Source of the DNA: an uncultured Dorea sp.
Lineage (GTDB): Bacteria > Bacillota > Clostridia > Lachnospirales > Lachnospiraceae
DNA: 22,518 bases
Assembly (NCBI GenBank): GCA_910586965.1
Contig: CAJUMF010000046.1
Location: 1 to 22,518 of the forward strand
Reading direction: 5' to 3'
Part shown: positions 22,497 to 22,518 of the stretch, one piece after another
Layout of the letters: the number at the start of each line of letters is the position of its first letter
Position numbering within the stretch: the first letter of the stretch is position 1
The notes under the pieces: model-generated
Database searches by the model: none
What the model was told of the DNA's origin: nothing
What the model saw: the letters and a program-made list of their open reading frames with translations, nothing else
Position numbers and translations under genes: made by a program

Positions 22497-22518
22497 AGAA
22501 TAGAGTAAGCAGAAGCGA

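Overview
The window looks like a chromosome segment of a gut-type Lachnospiraceae (Bacillota, Clostridia). The grounds are strong AGGAGG-type ribosome sites, a Gram-positive lipoprotein-anchored sugar-binding protein with a Gly/Ser linker, tandem PD-(D/E)XK (Rpn-like) genes of a type abundant in that family, a PcsB-like/SleB cell-wall hydrolase, and a GH112 phosphorylase. This placement is inferred from gene content; no rRNA, tRNA, CRISPR array or complete insertion sequence is visible.

Layout. (1) 1-2254: two tandem, near-identical Rpn-like nuclease genes, a duplication with a period of about 1.13 kb. (2) 2265-4685: a MATE exporter followed by an AraC-family regulator. (3) 4686-11486, all on the minus strand and read right to left: AraC-family regulator, small membrane protein, sugar-binding lipoprotein, two ABC permeases, a 613-residue cytoplasmic enzyme of unknown activity, and an overlapping 72-residue zinc-ribbon protein. 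Hairpin terminators follow the binding-protein gene and the second permease gene and divide the operon into expression tiers. (4) 11598-14654: a GH2 beta-galactosidase, divergent from the AraC gene. (5) 14730-16736 minus: a chemoreceptor, separated from lacZ by a strong bidirectional terminator. (6) 16948-19878: a GH112 galactosyl-N-acetylhexosamine-type phosphorylase and a small APH-fold kinase, divergent from the chemoreceptor. (7) 19941-22454: a PcsB-like/SleB hydrolase (minus), a protein of unknown function, and a Cof-type HAD phosphatase.

How it may work together (inference). The central 15 kb reads as a beta-galactoside island: an ABC importer lacking its own ATPase brings in an oligosaccharide, the GH2 enzyme and the GH112 phosphorylase split galactosides in the cytoplasm, and the APH-fold kinase could phosphorylate the released sugar, an arrangement that recalls the bifidobacterial lacto-N-biose pathway. 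AraC regulators and a divergently expressed chemoreceptor would tie uptake and movement to the same nutrient. The least explained parts are the 613-residue enzyme with its coupled zinc-ribbon protein, and a decamer shared by the leaders of the binding-protein gene and the 613-residue gene. No stretch above about 290 bases lacks a gene.
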